Shown here: piece after piece, positions 37,240 through 50,265 of the stretch
Position numbering within the stretch: the first letter of the stretch is position 1
Layout of the letters: the number at the start of each line of letters is the position of its first letter
Assembly (NCBI GenBank): GCA_014529385.2
Contig: CM043957.1
Coordinates: forward strand, 70,639,003-70,703,002
Direction of reading: 5' to 3'
DNA length: 64,000 nucleotides
DNA from: Adiantum capillus-veneris
Lineage: Eukaryota > Streptophyta > Polypodiopsida > Polypodiales > Pteridaceae
Notes under the pieces: generated by a model
What the model saw: only the letters and a program-made list of their open reading frames with translations
Database searches by the model: none
Told to the model about the DNA's origin: nothing
Position numbers and translations under genes: made by a program

Positions 37240-40048
37240 AAGCTTGAACTGGTTCATTTTAATGTGTGGAGTCCTGCTAGTACACCATCCCTTGGTGGCT
37301 CATTGTATTATGTGACATTTATAGACGATGCAACTACATTTATAGATGATGCAACTAGGAAGACATGGCTTTATCCGATGAAAATGTATTTTTTATATTT
37401 CAAAGGTGGAAAGCCTTTGTGGAAAATAAAGTAGGTACTAAGTTGAAATGCCTTAAATTCAATAATGGAGGAGAGTATTGCAGCAAAGCTTTTTGAAAGC
37501 TTTTGTGCTAGCAATTGCATTCGAAGGCAAAAAACAACACCAGGGACACCTCAACAAAATGGAGTTTTTAAAAAGGATGAACAACACGATAATGGAGCGT
37601 GCAAGAAGCATGAGGCTACATACAGGTTTGCCGCTTGAACTTTGGGTAAAAGCAGTAAGTACATCCGTCTACTTGATAAACCAGTCACCCTCAACAACAT
37701 TAGATGGAACAATTCTATAAGAGGTGTGGATGTAAAAAGGTGAACTATGCATTTCTCAAAGTATTTGGATGTGTGACATTCATGCACATAGATAGAAATC
37801 TAAGGTCTTAGTTATATGCAAAGTCCAAGAAATGTTTTTTTATTGATTAGGTCTCCCCAATCTCATGAAAATAAAAATCTTTTCAAAAGATATGGAATGC
37901 ATAAGTAAAGGATGAGTTTAAGAAATGAAAAGCCCAATGGAAATGGAAAGCATAAAGACTTTTCATCTCCCTATAAGAGACATGGTTGACTATCCATTTC
38001 TTACTTCTCCTTTTCTTGCCTTGGCTTTCCTTTGGCGTTTAGTTTCATTACACTACAAAATGTAATGTAGTGATTTTTTTTGTGAGCCATTAGGAGAGCC
38101 ATATTTGTATAAATTAATTATTGATTATGGAGAAGCAGGTTTTGGGTATCACCTATGGGATCCTGAAGATTGTAAATTTTTTAGTGCTGGAGCTGTTATT
38201 TTCAACGAACACAATATGTACAAAGATTACTTGAAAATAAAACAAAAAAGGACATGTGATGAGTACAATGGACAATGAAGACTCAAAGAGTACAAGTGAT
38301 GACAACTTGCAACAATGCCAACAAGATGAGAAACCTCAACCTATACCCCAAAGATCTACCAAAGTTAGTAGACCTCCAGAGAGATTCATCCCTTCCGTCA
38401 ATCATCTCTTGGTCAGAGATTCTCTAAAGATAGAGTCATATGAAGAAGCCATGCAACATGAATCCAAAGAGGAGTGGATGAAGAGCTTGCAAGTAGAGAT
38501 GGACTCATTGCATCAAAATCAAACCTAGGAATTGAGTGGACAAAGAGCATCCATGGATGAAGAGCATGTAAACAGAGATGGACTCATTGCATCGAAATCA
38601 AACCTAGAAATTGATTGATTTTCCTAAAGGTAAAGGGGCACTACAAAATAAATGGGTGTACAAATTGAAGGAGGAAGAAGGAAAAGAGACACAAGTCTAC
38701 GCTTGTGGTAAAGGGTGTTTCTCAAAAGAAAGGTGTCTATTTTGATGCAATAATTTCTCCTCTTGTAAAAATAAATTCCATTAGACTTGTTTTAAGTCTT
38801 GTGGCTGCTCAAGACTCGAACCTTGAGCAAATGGATGTAACCACGACATTCCCTCATGGTGACTTGGAGGATGAGATTTACATGATTCAACTAAGGGGGT
38901 ATGAAGAAGAGGGTAAGGAGAAATTGGTATGCAGATTGAGAAAGAGATTGTCTGGTTTAAAGCAAGCATAAAGACAATGGTACCTAAAATTTGATCGATG
39001 GATGATAGATCATGGATTCAAATGCCGCAACTCAGATCACTATGTATACACAAAGAATTTGGGGAATGGGAAATATACCATCTTAATGGCGTATATTGAT
39101 AACTTGCTAATTACAAGTGCTATTATACAAGATATACGAGATATAAAAGGAGAGTTGTCTAAATCTTTTTCAACAAAAGATTTAGGTGTTACAAAACGGA
39201 TATTTGGTATGAAAATACCAAGAGACAGATTGAAGAAGACATTAACACTATCTCAAGAGGATTACATCAAGAAGGTACTAGAAAGGTTTGCAATACAAAA
39301 TGCAACCAATTTCTACACCTTTGGCTAGTCACTTCAAACTCAACAAGGATATGTGTTAGAATACACAAGAGAATATAATTTATATGTCTAAAGTTTTATA
39401 TGCCATGTAGCAGTAGGTTCTCTAATGTATGCTATGGTTCAGACAAGGCTACATATTGCACACATAGTGAGAGTTGTGAGTAGGTTCATGGAGAATCTAG
39501 GTAAAGAACATTGGCAAGCCGTGAAATGGATACTTAGGTATCTAAAAGAGACAACCACAAATACTTTATGCTTTGGAGGGACTAACATTTGTTTGCAAGG
39601 ATATGATGATGTTGATATAGCACGTGACAAAGGTACTCATAGAAGCACTACAAGCTACATCTTCACCATTGGAAGCACAACAATGAGTTGGGCTTCAAAG
39701 TTGCATAAAGTGGTCTCTCTATCTACCATAGAAGTAGAATATGTAGCTTTTACAAAGGGTAGCAAAGGGATTTTGCGGCTTCACATATTTTTAAATGAGC
39801 TTGGATATAAGCAAGACAATTGTGTTTTGTACAATGACAGTCAGAGTGCCATTCACCTTGCAAAGAATTCAGCCTTTCACTTGAGGACAAAGCATATAGA
39901 AGTGAGATATCACTTCATACGTACTCTTTTGAAAGAGGGACAACTTATGCTTGGAAAGAAATACACAAGCCATAATCTTGCAGACATGTCAACAAAAGTA
40001 TTTAACAAGGAGAAGATGAGAATTTTCTCATCTTCAATTGGTATTTAA
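37240..40048 (+). pseudogene. Copia integrase, RT and RNase H remnants
   Basis: Integrase: FIDDAT(R)KTWLYP with a local duplication near 37330, then FNNGGEY-like and TPQQNGV pieces, broken by frameshifts. Linker: RPPERFIPSVNHLLVRD and YEEAMQHESKEEW (38256-38528). RT: KGVSQKKGVYFDAI, LEQMDVTTTFPHGDLEDEIYM (38705-38971), then YIDNLL at 39091-39108, where YVDD is expected, so the second catalytic Asp is Asn. RNase H: 207 open codons (39425-40048), SLSTIEVEYVA and NDSQSAIHLAKN, ending before the polypurine tract. At least three stops interrupt RT. Confidence 0.85.
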
Positions 40049-40112
40049 ATATAAGAAGCCATAACAAAAAGCACTCACACGTTTGCTAGAGATCAGTTTC
40101 CAAGTGGGAGAT

Positions 40113-41752
40113 TGTTAAGTATGGATCTTGATTTGCCCTTGTAATTTTTATTTTAGAAATGCACAATTGTAAGGCCTCCATTATGAGGAGAAGCCATGGT
40201 GCATGAGAGAAATCACTCGCTAAAAAAACCAAAGAAATCACACCAGGTCTCAAGCTTTGCTTCAGACAAGGCTTGCCAGAATAAATTGGCTAGATGACAG
40301 TCAAAAAGTGACTAGAAAGTGTCCAGTAGTCAATGGTCGATAGTTGATAGTCAATGGCCAATGGCCAGTGGTTGGTTGTCATGGCTGGTGACTGATGGTA
40401 ATGTTCAACGATTGGTGGGCAGCTTTCAACGATCAATGAGCGCTTTTTGGGTAGACTTGTCTATGCATGGATAACTACACATGGGTGCATCAATACATGG
40501 GCAGATGCCTCTCATGTGAGTGTTAGTAGTGGCTAACACATGCTACACCGATTATGCACCAAGCTAGGGATGTGCTATTGATGTGCATAATATTTCCTAT
40601 TCACATTGTATAAGGTCTTGGGCTCATTTATGAATTCCATTTGTATAGACTAAGGCTAAGGGCTTAATTCAATTGTAATGCATATTGACTTGAGGTTTAT
40701 GCTTATGAAAGAGCCCTATGTTAATAGATAAGTCATCCGGTGAGCTCTCCTCTTTGTAGAGTTGATGATCATGAGACTCATGGGCTTTCCATGCCCATGT
40801 AGCTCTTGATTTCTACTAATCAAATGCATTTTCTTTCTTATTAGTCTTCTTTGTTCTTGATTATGTGAAGTGAGATTGTATTTGTGTGATGCTAGATCTC
40901 TAATCCCTTTCAAATTAATCTCTTCTATCCACACCATTAGCCATGGTGTGTGAAGGCTATGCCGTCCTTCTCTTTCTCTCTCTCTACAAAGTGTGTGATT
41001 AGTGTGTGTGCATGCGTAGTAGCATTGAGGGGATGGATGGGAATGGCCACACTAATGCAAAATAGGCGTGTTAATTGCATGCTTGTGTAGGTGTGTGATT
41101 AAGAGTTGTGACTAGGGTATTGATGTAAAAGACTAATTTTAATCACATGATTGTGTGCAAAATGATTCATGATTAGGATTGCATGTTTGATTAGAGAAAG
41201 CCCCTTCCATGGGTTCTCTCTATGATGGGAAGAAGGACCCTTGAATCCTTTTATTCATTGTATCCCATGACGCTCTCACTCTTCATTGCATGATGTTTCC
41301 ATGCCCTAGCCGGGTGATTCTCTCTCTCGATTGATGATTTTGTTGGAGTTAGCCATTGCTATGACTACCTCCTTACAGTGAGACTAAATCTCATAGAGGC
41401 GGATGCTTGTGAGAAAGTAGCCCATAGAGCCCCAAAGAGTCTCTTTTTTATCTATAAATGGAGGCCTCTTTTACACAAGAAAAGTAAAAGTGAGAAGAAG
41501 CAAGAATTGCAAGGCAGCGAGAACCGTTCAGGGTTTCTAAGCCCTTAGTAAACTACTTCAAGTTTGAAGTGTAAAGCACTTGAGTGGTTGTTTTCCCATG
41601 GACATAGCCCACACTTGGATGAACCACGTATATATTGTGTGCTCTCTCTCTCTCTCTCTCTCTTTTCTCTATTATCCCTCTTGTGTATGTTTTATCTCTC
41701 TCCATTAAGTACACCACTCTAATCGCTACTTAGTAACTCATTAATCCTAACA
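40113..41752 (+). repeat. 3' LTR of element F, interrupted by a solo LTR
   Basis: Starts TGTTAAG directly after the polypurine tract. A symmetric end CCTAACA is at 41746-41752. Removing the solo LTR and one TSD copy leaves about 780 bp. A TATA-like TCTATAAATGG is at about 41451. The 3' edge is inferred from the TGTTA/TAACA terminal symmetry only. Confidence 0.5.
40521..41377 (+). mobile_element. Solo LTR, Ty3-type, with perfect TSD
   Basis: TGTTAGTAGTGGCTAACA ... TTACA, 857 bp, bounded by GTGAG on both sides (40516-40520 and 41378-41382). It aligns with the 5' LTR at 60888-61839 (shared TTATGCACCAAG, GGGCTCATTTA, AGAGCCCTATGTT and CCCTAGCCGGGT blocks). No internal sequence, so it is the product of LTR-LTR recombination. 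It sits within F's 3' LTR. Confidence 0.9.
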
Positions 41753-43369
41753 TCATCATCCACGGGGATATGGATTATGTTCTCCCAAGAATACTATGGG
41801 TGGTAAACAAAGAGAGACTAAAGCCAAACCCAATTCACAACTTTATCAGTGAGGTATATAGTGCTTACCACGGGGGCATCACCTCGGTTATGCACGGAAT
41901 ATGATGTCCCTTTGGTAAGTATTGGCTCACCATTTGGATACTACGTCAGTAAAGCGATGATATTGGTATGCTTATGGTGAGTCAACTTCCCTTCCCCTAG
42001 CAAAAGAAACATATGGGCATTGGTCGGAACGCGGCCATATGATGTTCATATACAAACTATTATTATCCTTTAGATTCAAACGACACTTGGTCATAACGCG
42101 GCAATAGAGTGTCATTTGATAGAAGCATTTGTTTTTGCATAAATGTTGCATTGAAGTCGTTAACCCAGCTTTGTGAGAATACCATATAATATGTATGTGC
42201 ATGTATATATAATGTTGTTTAAATATTAAGTATAGGAAATACTTGGTTGGTAACACTTTGTAATGACTGCAATTGTTATTCTTAAGTGTTCTTGTCAAAA
42301 TATACCATATCTAATCATAAAACATTTTGTTGAAAAAATTGAAAAGATAATTTTAATCATGTAACAACTATCTGTTGAATTCTTTATCAATCATCATTGA
42401 TTTAAATACATGAAATTCAATAAACTTATCAAGAAATACTTTGATACTTATTACTTATAAAATATTATCCAAAGTACTCATAAAAATTATAACATATCAC
42501 TTTCGTGCAACCTCAATAGTGATTACCCCCAATGAATAGCACCTTCGCAAAGCAATAGTCGATGTTTCATCAAAATTCACACTCAAGTGTTTACCTACTT
42601 GTTTACAAATAACTTATATAAACACAACTAGAAAATTTATGTACATACTTTCATTAAATATTTCACAGCAATGTTTTTTTTCAAGAAATTATACACTATT
42701 AGTATTATTGAATGAGCCAAAATTACGAGATGTTTGTGAGTTGAAAACCTTGAAAATTACTTTGTTAATTGAGGTTGACAATAGATACATTACAAATCTT
42801 AAGTTTTGCCTTGATATTGTTCCAAAATCTTTTTTGGATGTGAGAATTTATATTCAATTTATGAATTCTTTGTTAAAATTGCATCAAATTTTCATGATTT
42901 TTCCACCTTCGTAATAGTAATTTGGTTAAGGATTCACATATCGGATTAGTTGTGTTCTTCACCTCAACTGAAAATACGATGCACATGTCTTCTATTGTAA
43001 CCTTGTTTATTGAGGTAACGTACAAAATGTCAACTAGCACAATTTTTTGAAATGTTTAGGATTTTTAAGCCATGTTTAACTTGTATTATCTGATCTAATG
43101 TTGTTTTCTTAAGTGTTTTGGGTGGTTTTTAAAATCGTATTTTTGATCTACTGCTGTTTTCTTAAGTGTTGAGGGTTTTTAATCCATATTGTTTGATATT
43201 GTCTGAGGAAACACAGCTTTTTGAAGTGAAAATGATTATCAACTTGTATTAATTAAATCTTACACAATTGTTTGAAGTGTTTAGGGTTATTGTCATGGTT
43301 TTTGCAACTAGTGTGAGAGTGGTGGTGCGCCCTGCACATGTATTTAATATGTTGTTTTGTATTGTCTAG
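41753..43369. other. AT-rich non-coding stretch
   Basis: No supported gene. AAGTGTTTAGGGTTTT-like words recur near 43060-43280. Confidence 0.5.
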
Positions 43370-43970
43370 TGCGAAAATGACGCTCGAGCAAAAGTAGTGA
43401 TTGAGCAGATGCGAGCCAATTTACGTTCTCAGATTGATGGCATTGCCGTTGCTCATTTTGATGGTATAGTGCATTGCGATCTGCATCCCTACAATGTAAT
43501 GCTACTTTTACTCGCACAAATAAACCCTGCATTGGCATTATTGATTGGGGCATGATGCTTAGAACCCCAACCAAGCACGCAGTTAACAATTTTGTACACC
43601 CTGCTGCTCAATCTTCGTTTGCACTTTTGGAGGCAAGGGAAGAAGGGGAACGTGAGCTCCCAAAGAGGCAATGGAATGCTGCGGAGATATATGATCCATA
43701 GTGCTCAGATGCATACACAAAAGCTAGCAATATTTATGCATTAGGTTTACTATACCATATGTTAACAGACTTTTGGAGTGCAGCTAGAAAAGGTTACTTC
43801 CCAGAAGAAGTATTTTGCCACCCCGATCAAGATGCTCTCAGAGCTAGTCAGCAAAAGGTGGACACTTGGATGAAATTAAGAGAGCGCGATGCTAGAAGAA
43901 ATGCCTCTGATATTTTGCTACTCTTTAAAGAGCATTTGAAGACATACCCTAATCGTGTTCAACAATAGCT
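43370..43970 (+). pseudogene. Protein kinase-like pseudogene, C-terminal lobe
   Basis: Starts after a plausible acceptor (TTGTCTAG, 43362-43369). The catalytic loop reads HCDLHPYNVM (43473-43502), equivalent to HRDLKPxN, with the catalytic Asp and the Asn retained. A frameshift follows, then IGIIDWGMM (about 43530-43555) for the DFG region, with Trp for Phe. The activation segment and helix F read AEIYDP, stop at 43699-43701, then DAYTKASNIYALGLLYHMLT. The rest (LRERDARRNASDILLLF) resembles the kinase C-terminal helices. Glycine loop and VAIK lysine are absent, so at best this is the last exon of a split gene; the frameshift and stop argue for a pseudogene. The kinase subfamily is not identified. 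Confidence 0.7.
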
Positions 43971-44439
43971 CATTGAACTTACACCATCTTTTTATACGGC
44001 TTGAACATTTTGTAAATTGTATTGATTTTCCATCTGTGTATTTTATTTGAATTCAAGTCTATAATCGATCATGATGTAATTCTTCACATGAGTGGTAGTA
44101 TATTTGAATCATTTTTTTAAATCACTTGGAATATTTGTTGTTTACATTCCTTGAAATATATTTGGATCAATTGTCTTTAATCAATTGCGATAATGTTGTC
44201 ACATCACTTGAAGTATATTTGGATCAACGATGTCACTATAATTTCCCCTACATGTTCATTATTTCCTTGACTGTTAACACTATTCGAGAGGAAATACGTT
44301 TGCCAAAGATATTTAATACTTGTCTGTTTGGCAATTGCAGTTCTAAGATACCATGGCTGAGGAAGAGTAGACATGTGGTATACAAACGAGGCCAACAAAT
44401 CAACAACAATTGATTGTTAATGCTTTTCAATGCATGAAA

Positions 44440-45200
44440 TCTTGAGTGCATGGTATGTTGCCACAATAAACGACATGCACAGCTTGTTGACTATCGAAAT
44501 GGGCAAAACTGAATCATGCACAATGGAAAGACATCAATAAAGAAGTGACGAAGGATATGATCAAAAAAATATGGCCATGTGAAGATGTGGAGATAAAGAA
44601 AGGATGGTCGAAAGTTTTGAAGTGCTTGCACTAATAAATCAAAGATAACACTAAGAGGATCACTTGGAGGTTTTTGGCCATCCATTATAAAATGCAGATT
44701 GTGCACTATATTTTGCAAAAATGTTATATGTATATTTTATCCTACAACGATCAGTAGACTTTTCCTCGAAGGAGACAACTTTGGCCACCCATGATATAAG
44801 AGAGAGCTGTGTCACATTCACACGGGAAGAGTTGGCAATGATAGTTAAAGGTATTGATCTAAATTTGAAAAAGGCTCCCAAGCCAAAATGGAAAAAAGTA
44901 TTCATCGCCTAAGCCAAGATGTTCAGAATTTGACACAACGAGTGAATCCCCCACTTGAACAAGGGACACACATCAGTCACCTTGTTTTGCATCCAAATTT
45001 AGTCAGTGCATCACAGTCAGATGCATCTTCATCTTCTCAATGTTCAATATACTACAAGAATTTTGATGGATGGAGTGGATACTATACATTGACATGTGGC
45101 CATTAATACCACCTAGTGTGCTTAATTTGATTAATGTAGAACAATAGACGATGTGGAATCTGTCTCAAGAAATTTCACAAGGGGTATATTATATGTTCGA
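44440..45200 (+). pseudogene. Possible coding remnant with a RING-like Cys/His pattern
   Basis: A + frame at about 45040-45190 reads LTCGH, stop, YHLVCL, then RRCGICLKKFHKGY. CGH-x-YH-x2-C followed by C-x2-C is the order of the second half of a RING finger, but there are two or three stops. Upstream, 44721-44912 is an open 63-codon stretch (FTREELAMIVKGIDLNLKKA) of unknown type. Relation to the kinase remnant is unknown. Confidence 0.25.
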
Positions 45201-45638
45201 AATGGCAAATGAGTATAAATTCAAGTAAGCTTCTCAAGACACCCCTAGAGCTATTAGAAATCTATTTAGTGATGAAGAAGCACACTCAAAACACAACAGT
45301 CGATAACAACAACAAACATTGTAATTTTGGAGCTAAGAAACATTGTATACAATCAAAACACATTGAAAATAAGCTCTTGAATTTCATAATTGCAATCTTG
45401 ATTCTTTGCTCAAGCTATATTGATTCAATAATTTCATTGTTTTGTTCTGAGTCCGAGTATTGTTGGTTTTTATCTATTTGACCTTCCACATCTATTATGA
45501 GGTTCTCTTCCCTTTCCTTCTTGCATAATTATGAGAACTTTCTCTTCTCAAGAATTCCATGCCATCTTTGTCAATACTCACTCTCTTGCTACAAAAGTTC
45601 ATACTAAAAATATTTATCTAGACAAGGATAGAAACTGA

Positions 45639-45650
45639 GCTCTGATACCA
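45639..45650 (-). other. Orphan iMet primer-binding site beside an LTR edge
   Basis: On - reads TGGTATCAGAGC, followed by TCAGTTTC. To its right + starts TGTGAGGGCCATACC (45653), which would be the end of a 5' LTR on -. Neither the far LTR end nor a partner LTR is seen. Confidence 0.6.
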
Positions 45651-45652
45651 CT

Positions 45653-48600
45653 TGTGAGGGCCATACCAGAGATTGCCGGCTGCACCAATTCCAAATGGAT
45701 ATATCGCTATTCTTGAAATTCTTCCACTTTAGACAGACACCAAGACATGACTCCTCTTGCTCTTCGATGCCAACTCAAGGGGGTAATAATAATCCATTTT
45801 TCCTACACAGATCCCTCAAACCCAAAAAATACTTTCTTATCAGATCGACCTTTTAATTCGAAGTCATTAAACTAAGTTGAACTCAAACTTTCCAGAGTCA
45901 ACAAGTGAGAGTTCTCCAATTCACCCTTGGTTCAAAGTCATTGACGCTTTTTTTCCGGTTAGGATTGAGTACAACCGTCGATGCGTTCCCCTAAGGTGAG
46001 GGCTATTTTCAACTAATCGTATCCCATGTTTCCAAGTTCGATCCCCACTTCGTAGATCGGAATCCGTTTCCCCGTTCTTAACATAACTTAATGGACAACA
46101 TAAAATTGGATTCAGCTTTTCGGCCAACAAGTTAACCCTACAGAATCCATCCTGCCACCAAACCATTTGATAAATGCACCTTCTCAAGGTAGTACTATGA
46201 TACTAGAAAAACACTATTCCACAAGAATAAATTTCAAGCATTTAAAAGTGGTGTGCAAATTGTTGCATATCTTTGCAAGTGTGCATTTATCAGGTCATTC
46301 CCACCTTTTTTCTTTTTAGAATATTTTAGTTCCTTTTCCCTTTAGTTCTATTAAAATTATATAGTTATCTTTTAAGCAATCACTTATACTTCTCTAGGAA
46401 TATTCCTATCCTTGTCCCAGGACTCAGACATCCTATCTCCTCCGCCATGTGTGGAAGCGATGCCTTTACACAATTTCCAATTCTTATTTTTCCTGGGAAA
46501 GGCTTACAAAATTAATCAACCTTAATCTCCTTTTAAGATAAATATTTGAAGAAGTAGAGCAAAGGTCCCGCTGAGGAGGACAATTGCAGAATAGCCCATT
46601 TAAATTCCTAGTCTTTCCAAGGTTCCTTTTTACCAAACAATTAGAAGATCTCCTTAAATTAAATCACATCTTCCTCCCTTATGTGATCCCTTCTTGGATA
46701 TTTTTTTTTGTCTCTTTTTCTATTGACATTAGGCCTATGTGGACTAGGCCGATTTTCAGATGGGTCCGCAGGTCCTTCCACATGGCCGAAACTCACACCC
46801 ATCCAATCTCAATCGCGGGACATTGAGTGAACTCGAGCTCAAAATATAGACCAACGGTTATCAGTCCTAGCCAGAAAGGACCATCCCCCGTTACAGCTTA
46901 CATGTAAACACCTACGCCAGCCTTTTTTCAAACATTTAAAATAGAATTCACACTTAAATCTTCTATGTTGTGCTAGGGCTATCCATGTCAAATATTCTCG
47001 GTAAAGTTTTAATCCTAGTTGAGATTTGAATTAGGTTCATTGAGTTATAGTCCCTTAGTTCCTATTTCCTTTTAATGTCTACTCAAACAAGATCTTAAGA
47101 AAACGAGTCTCTTGGAAGTTTAAGGTTTTGGCTTGACGTAAGTTTCAAGTTAACCCCATCTCGGACAAATCCCCTTTGTTTTCTTTGCATCATTTGCCAT
47201 CCATGGTGCATCTCCATGAAAGTGGTTGGAGTTTTATGTTCAAGCAACACAGTCGACACTTCCATGAAGCGATCCCCCCCCCCCCCCCCCCCCCCCCCCT
47301 CGTAATTGCAAAACAAACTTGAAAGTAGACAAACTTGAAATGAACAATGCATATTCTCTCTACAATGACCTTTGCTTTAGTGTGAACCATGAGTTGTAAA
47401 TGCAAAAAATTAGAGTGCACCAACTTGTAATCTTAAGACAAATAATTGTAAAACTTCATTTGATGATCAATTATGCAAGAGTAGAACCCTTCAATGAATG
47501 GTAATGTAAACGTAAAATGTGAAGTTCCTAAGAGTGGACATGCTAGTGTAGTGAAAAATGCTCATGTGATGGAGTATGGATGATTAAAAAATTCTCCTTT
47601 AAGATGGGATTTAGGCATAGGTTTGCTACCATGGAGAGGATTAATCACGGTAGCTAGGAGAGGCTTAAAGATTTGAGATTTTTCCAATTGATAAGAGGGG
47701 AGATAGCCTTACTTGGAATGGGAAACTCGTTTGATTACCCTTCAAAACTCTAATTTCTCTTGAGAGAATTAGATATTAACTTAATGATATCTCTAAAAAT
47801 TCTTACACACATACTTTATAGAGAGGGAAGAAAAAAGATTCTACTTCTTTACTTAACTTGGATGCATAATCAAAGAAAAAGTTGTGAGCCTTTTATGAGA
47901 GCATTTCTTTTGGAGAAATTATAATGCCTCTTTTGGAAATTAAGGTTAGTTTCAAAAATTCCAATACTTACTTGCCTTTTATTTATGGCATTTATCTCTA
48001 TTAAGTTATTTAGGTAAAAGAAAAAGAGTAACTTGAAAGTTGAAAATAAATATTCGTGAGGGTTTGAGGGTAAGTATAGATATTAGTCACCATTCATCAT
48101 GCATACTATTTAAATAAGTATGATCTCCAGGCACCTATGGATAAAGAGATATTAGTCACCATTCATCATGCATACTATTTAGATAAGTATTTTCTCCAGG
48201 CACCTATGGATAAAGAGAGTGTTTTCTACTCTCTCTAAGCCATATTAGCCTGGTACCCTAAAGAACTTGAAATAACGAAACTTGAAATAACATTGAAGTT
48301 AGTGGTTAGCAACATTGTTAGTGAACAAGAAAAATTAATAATTTGTTCTTTTAAGTAAGAGAAAAGCTTGCTTATGGAAACATGAGGGCTTAAAGTGTTA
48401 AATAACTTAGAGTATAAAGTAACCCAATTGTTTAAGATGTGCAATAGCATGAAGATGACGTGAAACCCTTACCTTGGAGTATGTATGGTAGAGTCTTCTC
48501 CTCTCTTTGGGGGATTATTGAAGAAGTGTGTTGACCTAGTTGGCTATCTCCCTCTTCACCTTCACTTGAAAACCACCAATTGTGCTACTTGGAATGAGAG

Positions 48601-49279
48601 AATGGAATGAAACAAGGGAGATTTAAGCTGTGGAAGCTTGAGGATAAGGAGAGAGGAGAGGGAGAGTGTAATGAGAAGAAGAAGATCAAGTTATGGCAAG
48701 CTAGATTATGGTTTTGGCCATGGCTTCTCTTGAGAGGGGTTGTGTGTGTAGGAGGTGTTTATGGAAGAGGCTTAAACACTCGGTCATCAAAAATTACAAT
48801 AGGGCATGAGGTGTAGTTTTGATTGCCACAAAAAAACCCAAAAATAGCCCAAAAAACTCAAAAAATGAGCATTTAAGCTCACAAGTTTTTTCCAAAAAAA
48901 ATTATGGCTAAAAAACCTTAAAATTTCTATGTCATGCTTCATTTAACAATGAAGGATCTTGAAATCAATGGAGGATTGATAAATTTACAATCACATTTTA
49001 ACTCAAAAAAATTACATTCCCATAATCACATCAATTTTTGACCAATTAATAAAACATAAAACATAAACTTTGTGATTTCACTATTGTGATGACCAATTAA
49101 TAAAACATAAACTTTGTGATTTCACTATTGTGATGAAAAATGCAAATAAAACACACGCTTATAATTTACAAACCGCAAATTTTGCATCTAATTTTCAAAA
49201 AAGTTAAGCAACAAGATTATCTCTACTTTTGCAACAAAGCTTCATAAAAAAAACTAAAAACTAAAATTATGAAGCAAGT
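45653..49279. other. Non-coding stretch, possibly an LTR at its left
   Basis: No supported gene. Contains a C22-type run at 47274-47299, a 69-bp tandem duplication at 48080-48218 (TATTAGTCACCATTCATCAT twice) and a 51-bp duplication at 49040-49135 (GACCAATTAATAAAACATAA twice). Confidence 0.5.
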
Positions 49280-49910
49280 TTGAAAGCATATGTCTTCCCT
49301 TTGTCATTCACAATTTGTTTTTCTTTCCCTTCTAGAAGACAATATAAGATATTGTGTGAGGTATTTTCTCTGACATCAACAAGATAACCTACCACTTTGA
49401 AATGCTTTCCTCATTGTTGAGACCTTTATCATCAACGGCATAAAAAAATAAGAGGTTCAATAATTGTTAGATTGTGCCCAAAAACACCTACTCAAATTGA
49501 CCAAGCATGACCTTCAGGCTTCTTGTGTCGTGCATGCTCCCAAAGGATTTGAATATCATGAGTTGATGCTTTTTTTTGTTTATGAGAGGTAGCAAGCATA
49601 CCTCTAGGGGGAACAATGACTCTCTATAAAGGCACCATCAATAAAATCTCGTCAATACCTTGAGCTTGTTCTAGAAATTGATGAGTAGCTAATAAATGTC
49701 GTCGAGGAGCACCACTTTCAAAAGTGAAAGGAGGGGGACGCAATTGTCTTCTAGAATCTGCTCCAGCTATTGACACACGCATCCTAAGTGCTTGAAAGTG
49801 AGGACTGATACTACGTGAGGGAGTGAGTGAACTTGTACAACCTAAACCAATTAGAGCAGATGAAGATTGATTAGCGAGATTAGATTGTTGACCTCTTCTT
49901 TGCTAAAACA
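49280..49910 (-). pseudogene. Degenerate coding stretch of unknown family
   Basis: On -, 49898-49625 is open for about 90 codons (QRRGQQSNLANQSSSALIGL, then RRQLRPPPFTFESGAPRRHL and EQAQGIDEILLMVPL). After a TAG it resumes as RVIVPPRGMLATSHKQKKAS and DIQILWEHARHKKPEGHAW, a second stop, VGVFGHNLTIIEPLIF, then a frame change to AVDDKGLNNEESISKW. Composition and Pro-rich patches look protein-coding. It lies 0.35 kb downstream of the DUF7869-like gene on the same strand, so it may be its distal exon or a second gene of the same element. No known domain is recognised. Confidence 0.4.
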
Positions 49911-50265
49911 TGAGCATCACCAGAAGGAGAAGGCTTTACGAAGAAGAAGCTGCAAACATCGACAAAAGAACCATAAAGACCATATTAGGTATTATGGTAA
50001 AAATCCCTCATTATGGGAATCTCCAAATTGACTAAATTCATGTAATTTGGGAATTTTCCATGTAAAGTGGGAAAAATGTTGATATACTTGCTGATGGGGT
50101 AGAGTGAAATCTTAAAGAATTGTGGTGTTGATAAACACCAAAATTTGAGGATGCACAAAGCATGAATTTGAATATATACTAGTAATGAAATAAAAGAAAG
50201 AAAGGTCACTACAATCAAAGGTTTTGTTTACAACCATTATAGTAAGAATAGAAGCTCCATATAAT

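Larger units (their letters stand above)
36721..41752 (+). mobile_element. Rearranged, decayed copia element F
   Basis: Contains a copia integrase remnant (37270-37720), the integrase-RT linker and RT (38256-39330), RNase H (39425-40048), a polypurine tract CAAGTGGGAG (40101-40110) and a 3' LTR from 40113. A copy of the RT N-terminal region (36760-37150) wrongly precedes the integrase. No 5' LTR, gag or protease is seen. Confidence 0.75.

Noticed and set aside
42639-42914. 91-codon + ORF in AT-rich DNA
   Set aside because: Low-complexity codon use and no recognisable motif.
45921-46187. 88-codon - ORF (MRRCIYQMVWWQDG)
   Set aside because: No domain recognised; lies beside an orphan LTR edge and may be LTR sequence.
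47274-47299. Long C run as a functional G-quadruplex
   Set aside because: A single homopolymer of uncertain true length; likely slippage or sequencing noise.
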